Below are positions 10,935 to 14,222 of a stretch of 14,222 nt of DNA, in pieces. Source of the DNA: JAWWPY01 sp964412845 (lineage in GTDB: Bacteria > Actinomycetota > Actinomycetes > Streptosporangiales > Streptosporangiaceae); assembly GCA_964412845.1 (NCBI GenBank), contig CAYPQM010000169.1:1-14222 (forward strand), written 5' to 3'. The notes beneath the pieces are model-generated. The model ran no database searches. It worked only from the letters and a program-made list of their open reading frames with translations, and was not told the DNA's origin. A program made the translations under genes and the position numbers. The first letter of the stretch is position 1. Each line of letters begins with the position of its first letter.

Positions 10935-13426
10935 CAGTGCAGATCAACGGGGGGCAGCCCGACGGCCCCGCGAGCCTCGCCGAGCCACTCAGCCCGGCGC
11001 CGGCGGTCGCGGTGGCCCGCGGCGAAGGTGTCACCCTCACCATTGACGGCTTCGAGATCAGCGTTCCGCGCGGCACGCTGCTGATCCGCGCGGCGGAGCT
11101 GCTCGGCATCCAGATACCCCGGTTCTGCGATCACCCGCTGCTTGACCCGGTGGGCGCCTGCCGGCAGTGCCTGGTCGAGGTCGAGGGCCAGGTCAAGCCG
11201 CTGGCCTCGTGCACCACGACGTGCACGGAAGGGATGACCGTCCGCACCCAGCTGACCTCCGCGATCGCCGAGAAGGCGCAGCGCGGGGTGATGGAGATGC
11301 TGCTCATCAACCACCCGCTCGACTGCCCGATGTGTGACAAGGGCGGCGAGTGCCCGCTGCAGAACCAGGCCATGGCCAATGGGCAGGGCGAAACCCGGTT
11401 CATCGAGGCCAAGCGCACCTTCGACAAGCCGGTGCCGCTGTCCACCGAGATCCTGCTGGACCGCGAGCGCTGCATCTCCTGCGCCCGGTGCACCCGGTTC
11501 GCCGAGCAGATCGCCGGCGACCCGCTGATCGAACTGCTGGAACGTGGTCCCGACCAGCAGATCGGCACCGCGGACGGCGAGCCCTTTGACTCCTACTTCT
11601 CCGGCAACACCGTGCAGATCTGCCCGGTGGGCGCGCTGACCGGCGCCGCCTACCGGTTCCGGGCCCGGCCGTTCGACCTGGTGTCGGACCCCAGCGTCTG
11701 CGAGCACTGCGCGGCGGGCTGCCGGCAGCGCACCGACCACCGGCGCGGCCAGGTGACCCGGCGGCTGGCGGGCAACGACCCGCAGGTCAACCAGGAGTGG
11801 AACTGCGACAAGGGCCGGTGGGCGTTCGCCTACGGCACCCAGCCCGACCGGCTGACCAGCCCGCTGGTCCGGGACGAGAATGGCGTGCTGGTCATCGCGT
11901 CCTGGCCGGAGGCGTTCGCGGTGGCCGCCCGTGGGCTGCTCGCCGCACGGGGACGCGCGGGCGTGCTGACCGGCGGGCGGCTCACCCTGGAAGATGCCTA
12001 CGCCTACGCCAAGTTCGCCCGCCTGGCGCTGGCCAGCAATGACATCGACATGCGGGCCCGGCCGCACTCGGCGGAGGAGACGGAATTCCTGGCCGCCAGC
12101 GTCGCGGGCCGGGGCATCGACGTGAGCTACGGCGACCTGGAGCATGCCCCTGCGGTGCTGCTGGCCGGGTTCGAGCCGGACGACGAGTCGCCGATCGTGT
12201 TCCTGCGGCTGCGCAAGGCGGTGCGCGCGGGCACGCTGGCTGTCTACTCGCTCGCCCCGCTGGCCAGCCGCGGGCTGGAGCGGCTCTCCGGAGTCCTGCT
12301 GCCCACCGTTCCCGGCGCCGAGGCCACCGCGCTCGGCAGCCTGATCAGCGGATCGGGCCTGGATGAGCCGGGCCGCGCGGCAGCCAAGGCGCTGACCATG
12401 GAAGGCGCCATCATCCTGGTCGGCGAGCGGCTGGCCGAGGTGCCGCACGCGCTGACCGTGGCGGCCAGGCTGGCCCGGGCCACCGGCGCCCGGCTGGCCT
12501 GGGTGCCGCGCCGGGCCGGTGAGCTCGGTGCCATCGAGGCGGGCGCGCTGCCGTCCCTGCTGCCCGGCGGCCGCCCGGTCGCCGACGCCCAGGCCCGGGC
12601 CGAGGTGGCCCGGACGTGGGGGGTCGCGTCCCTGCCGGATACCCCGGGCCGGGACACCACGCAGATCCTGGCCGCGACCTCGGGTGATGTCGACGCCCTG
12701 GTGGTGGCCGGCCTGGATCCGGGTGACCTGGCCGATCCGCAGGCCGCCCTGGCCGCGCTGGAGGCGACGCCGTTCGTGGTCAGCCTGGAAGTGCGGCCGA
12801 GCCCGGTCACCGACCGGGCTGACGTGGTGCTGCCGGTGGCCGTGGTCGCGGAGAAGGCAGGCACGTTCGTGAACTGGGAGGGCAGGCCCGGCTCGTTCGG
12901 CCCCGCGCTTGAGGTGCCTGGTGTCCGGTCTGACCTGTACGTGCTCGGCCGGCTCGCCGACGAGATGGACATCCACCTGGGGCTGCCCGACGCCGCGGCG
13001 GCCCGCCGGGAACTGGGTGCGCTGGGCACCTGGCCGGGCCCGCGTCCGGAGGGGCCCGCGGAGGCCGGCCACACCGGGTACGGCCGCGGCGGCCGGCCGC
13101 CCGAGCCAGGCCACGGTGAGGCGGTGCTCGCCACCTGGCATCAGCTGCTGGACACCGGGCGGCTGCAGGACGGCGAGCCGTACCTGGCCGGAACGGCTCG
13201 CCCGGTGGTGGCCCGGATGTCTGCTGCCACCGCGGCGGAGGCGGGCACGGCCGACGGCGGTAGGGTCACTGTGGCCACGGATCGCGGCTCGGTGACTGTG
13301 CCCGTGCAAACCACGGCAATGCCGGACCGGGTGGTGTGGCTGCCCACCCATTCCCTCGGGTGCGAGGTGCGGAGCGAACTCGGCGCCGGCCACGGCACTC
13401 TGGTGACCCTGAGGAGCGCGGAATGA
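10931..13426 (+). CDS. nuoG: NADH-quinone oxidoreductase subunit G (75-kDa type)
   Basis: An 831-residue subunit that carries the chain of iron-sulfur clusters leading away from NuoF. Ligands by position: N1b Cys66, Cys77, Cys80, Cys94; N5 His128, Cys132, Cys135, Cys141; N4 Cys181, Cys184, Cys187, Cys231. The additional off-pathway cluster N7 motif is present: Cys257, Cys260, Cys264 and Cys292. Residues after about 250 form the molybdopterin-oxidoreductase-like domain, here without catalytic function as in other NuoG proteins. A molydopterin-dinucleotide-binding-like barrel (ARMSAATAAEAG through VTVPVQTT) closes the protein. The middle part is Ala/Arg-rich and weakly conserved. ATG 10931 overlaps the nuoF stop; the first 35 residues precede the ferredoxin-like fold. 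The stop overlaps the nuoH ATG. Confidence 0.96.
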   Translation: MTVQINGGQPDGPASLAEPLSPAPAVAVARGEGVTLTIDGFEISVPRGTLLIRAAELLGIQIPRFCDHPLLDPVGACRQCLVEVEGQVKPLASCTTTCTEGMTVRTQLTSAIAEKAQRGVMEMLLINHPLDCPMCDKGGECPLQNQAMANGQGETRFIEAKRTFDKPVPLSTEILLDRERCISCARCTRFAEQIAGDPLIELLERGPDQQIGTADGEPFDSYFSGNTVQICPVGALTGAAYRFRARPFDLVSDPSVCEHCAAGCRQRTDHRRGQVTRRLAGNDPQVNQEWNCDKGRWAFAYGTQPDRLTSPLVRDENGVLVIASWPEAFAVAARGLLAARGRAGVLTGGRLTLEDAYAYAKFARLALASNDIDMRARPHSAEETEFLAASVAGRGIDVSYGDLEHAPAVLLAGFEPDDESPIVFLRLRKAVRAGTLAVYSLAPLASRGLERLSGVLLPTVPGAEATALGSLISGSGLDEPGRAAAKALTMEGAIILVGERLAEVPHALTVAARLARATGARLAWVPRRAGELGAIEAGALPSLLPGGRPVADAQARAEVARTWGVASLPDTPGRDTTQILAATSGDVDALVVAGLDPGDLADPQAALAALEATPFVVSLEVRPSPVTDRADVVLPVAVVAEKAGTFVNWEGRPGSFGPALEVPGVRSDLYVLGRLADEMDIHLGLPDAAAARRELGALGTWPGPRPEGPAEAGHTGYGRGGRPPEPGHGEAVLATWHQLLDTGRLQDGEPYLAGTARPVVARMSAATAAEAGTADGGRVTVATDRGSVTVPVQTTAMPDRVVWLPTHSLGCEVRSELGAGHGTLVTLRSAE

Positions 13427-14222
13427 CGGCCCTGGCCGCAGCGGATCCGACGCTGGCCAGCTTCTACCACCAGCCGTGGTGGCTGGTGGTCCTCAAGGTG
13501 CTGGTCGTCTTCCTGTTCCTGATGATCACGACATTGTTCGCGATCTGGGCCGAGCGCCGCATCATCGGGCGCATGCAGCAACGCCCCGGGCCCAACCGGG
13601 CCGGGCCGTTCGGGCTGCTCCAGTCGCTGATGGACGGCCTCAAGCTGCCGCTCAAAGAAGACATCGTCCCCCGGCATGTGGACAAACTGCTGTTTGTGAT
13701 CGCTCCCGCGATCTCCGTCATCCCGGCGTTCGTGAGTTTTGCCATCATTCCGTTCGGGCCTGAGGTCTCGATTTTTCACCATCACACCGCGCTTCAGGTC
13801 GCCGACCTTCCGGTGGCGGTGCTGCTCGTTCTCGCGATGAGCTCGATGGGCGTGTACGGGATCGTGCTGGCCGGCTGGGCCTCCGGGTCGCCGTACCCGC
13901 TGCTCGGCGCGCTGCGCTCGTCGGCCCAGGTGATCAGCTACGAGATCGCGATGGGCCTGTCGTTCGTCGCGGTGTTCCTCTACGCGGGCTCGCTGTCCAC
14001 CACCGCGATCGTCTCGGCCCAGGCGCACGGCGCGGTGTTCCATGTCGCCGGGGCCACCCTGCACTACCCGTCCTGGTTCGGGGTGCTGCTGTTCCCGTCG
14101 TTCGTGATCTACCTCATCACGATGGTCGGCGAGACCAACCGGCTGCCTTTCGACCTGCCCGAGGGCGAAGGCGAACTGGTCGGCGGCTTCCACACCGAGT
14201 ACTCGTCGCTCAAGTTCGCCCT
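13423..14222 (+). CDS. nuoH: NADH-quinone oxidoreductase subunit H (3'-truncated by window)
   Basis: The first 266 residues of the membrane subunit that forms the entry to the quinone channel. The frame stays open to the end of the window, and the missing part should be roughly 150-190 residues. Hydrophobic helices are evident at about 20-43, 88-112, 126-148 and further on. Conserved blocks: AERRIIGRMQQRPGPNR at 43-59, LQVADLPVAVLLVLAM, the GSPYPLLGALRSSAQVISYE segment, and ETNRLPFDLPEGEGEL from residue 237 followed by GGFHTEYSSLKFA. The acidic residues in the last loop belong to the coupling region near the quinone. ATG 13423 overlaps the nuoG stop in ATGA and follows a GAGGAG tract at 13411-13416. 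nuoI and the antiporter-like subunits are expected beyond the window. Confidence 0.95.
   Translation, partial: MTALAAADPTLASFYHQPWWLVVLKVLVVFLFLMITTLFAIWAERRIIGRMQQRPGPNRAGPFGLLQSLMDGLKLPLKEDIVPRHVDKLLFVIAPAISVIPAFVSFAIIPFGPEVSIFHHHTALQVADLPVAVLLVLAMSSMGVYGIVLAGWASGSPYPLLGALRSSAQVISYEIAMGLSFVAVFLYAGSLSTTAIVSAQAHGAVFHVAGATLHYPSWFGVLLFPSFVIYLITMVGETNRLPFDLPEGEGELVGGFHTEYSSLKFA

Noticed and set aside
10640..13393. 917-codon open frame on the minus strand opposite nuoG
   Set aside because: Its product is dominated by Arg, Gly, His, Gln and Pro without any domain, and it mirrors nuoG, whose iron-sulfur motifs are unmistakable. Long antisense frames are expected in DNA with such strong G/C third positions.
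11681..13400. Possible catalytic molybdopterin oxidoreductase (formate dehydrogenase-like) in the C-terminal two thirds of the 831-residue protein
   Set aside because: The domain is fused to NuoG iron-sulfur domains inside a nuo operon, and this fold is a non-catalytic relic in NuoG; no active-site Cys or Sec motif was identified.
1..14222. Mobile elements, CRISPR arrays, tRNA or rRNA genes, a dedicated new defence or biosynthetic system
   Set aside because: No transposase or integrase motifs, regularly spaced repeats, tRNA-like cloverleafs or rRNA-like sequence were seen; every gene except the 74-residue protein belongs to a known family.

Overview
The window is high-GC, protein-dense DNA in which every supported gene lies on the + strand. 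Gene content points to an actinobacterium (Actinomycetota). It has an F420-dependent (Ddn-type) oxidoreductase, a MenG whose N-terminus resembles the mycobacterial enzyme, a MenJ-like isoprenyl reductase, GTG starts with strong G/C third-position bias, and an actinobacterial-type 14-gene complex I operon. I cannot name a genus from the sequence alone.

Layout. Positions 1-476 hold the 3' end of cysN (sulfate adenylyltransferase GTPase subunit). A small F420H2-dependent quinone/nitro-reductase-like gene follows (534-947), then a large S9-family serine peptidase (1016-3067). Next is a 74-residue single-pass membrane protein (3247-3471) with a consensus Shine-Dalgarno. It is followed by a cluster of palindromes, including a good intrinsic-terminator candidate (3476-3559). 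menG (3624-4340) comes next. A 123-nt gap then carries a near-ideal Rex operator (4426-4445) in front of a geranylgeranyl-reductase-family gene (menJ-like, 4464-5858) and nuoA-B-C-D-E-F-G-H. nuoH runs off the end of the window.

How the genes work together. MenG makes the last methylation of menaquinone and the MenJ-like flavoprotein is predicted to partly saturate its isoprenoid tail. The Nuo subunits form NADH:menaquinone oxidoreductase: E, F and G are the NADH-oxidising module, B, C and D the quinone-reducing module, and A and H the membrane arm. The Rex operator suggests that the quinone-tail reductase and complex I are transcribed together and repressed or released according to the NADH/NAD+ ratio. 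From nuoB to nuoH all genes overlap by 1-4 bases, so translation is probably coupled.

Novelty. Most of the window is well-known core metabolism. I see no mobile element, CRISPR array, tRNA or rRNA, and no clear new multi-gene system. The parts worth a second look are regulatory or small: the Rex site in front of menJ-nuo, the small membrane protein with its overlapping alternative hairpins, and short tandem duplications at the ends of four genes, in one case placing TGA in all three frames.
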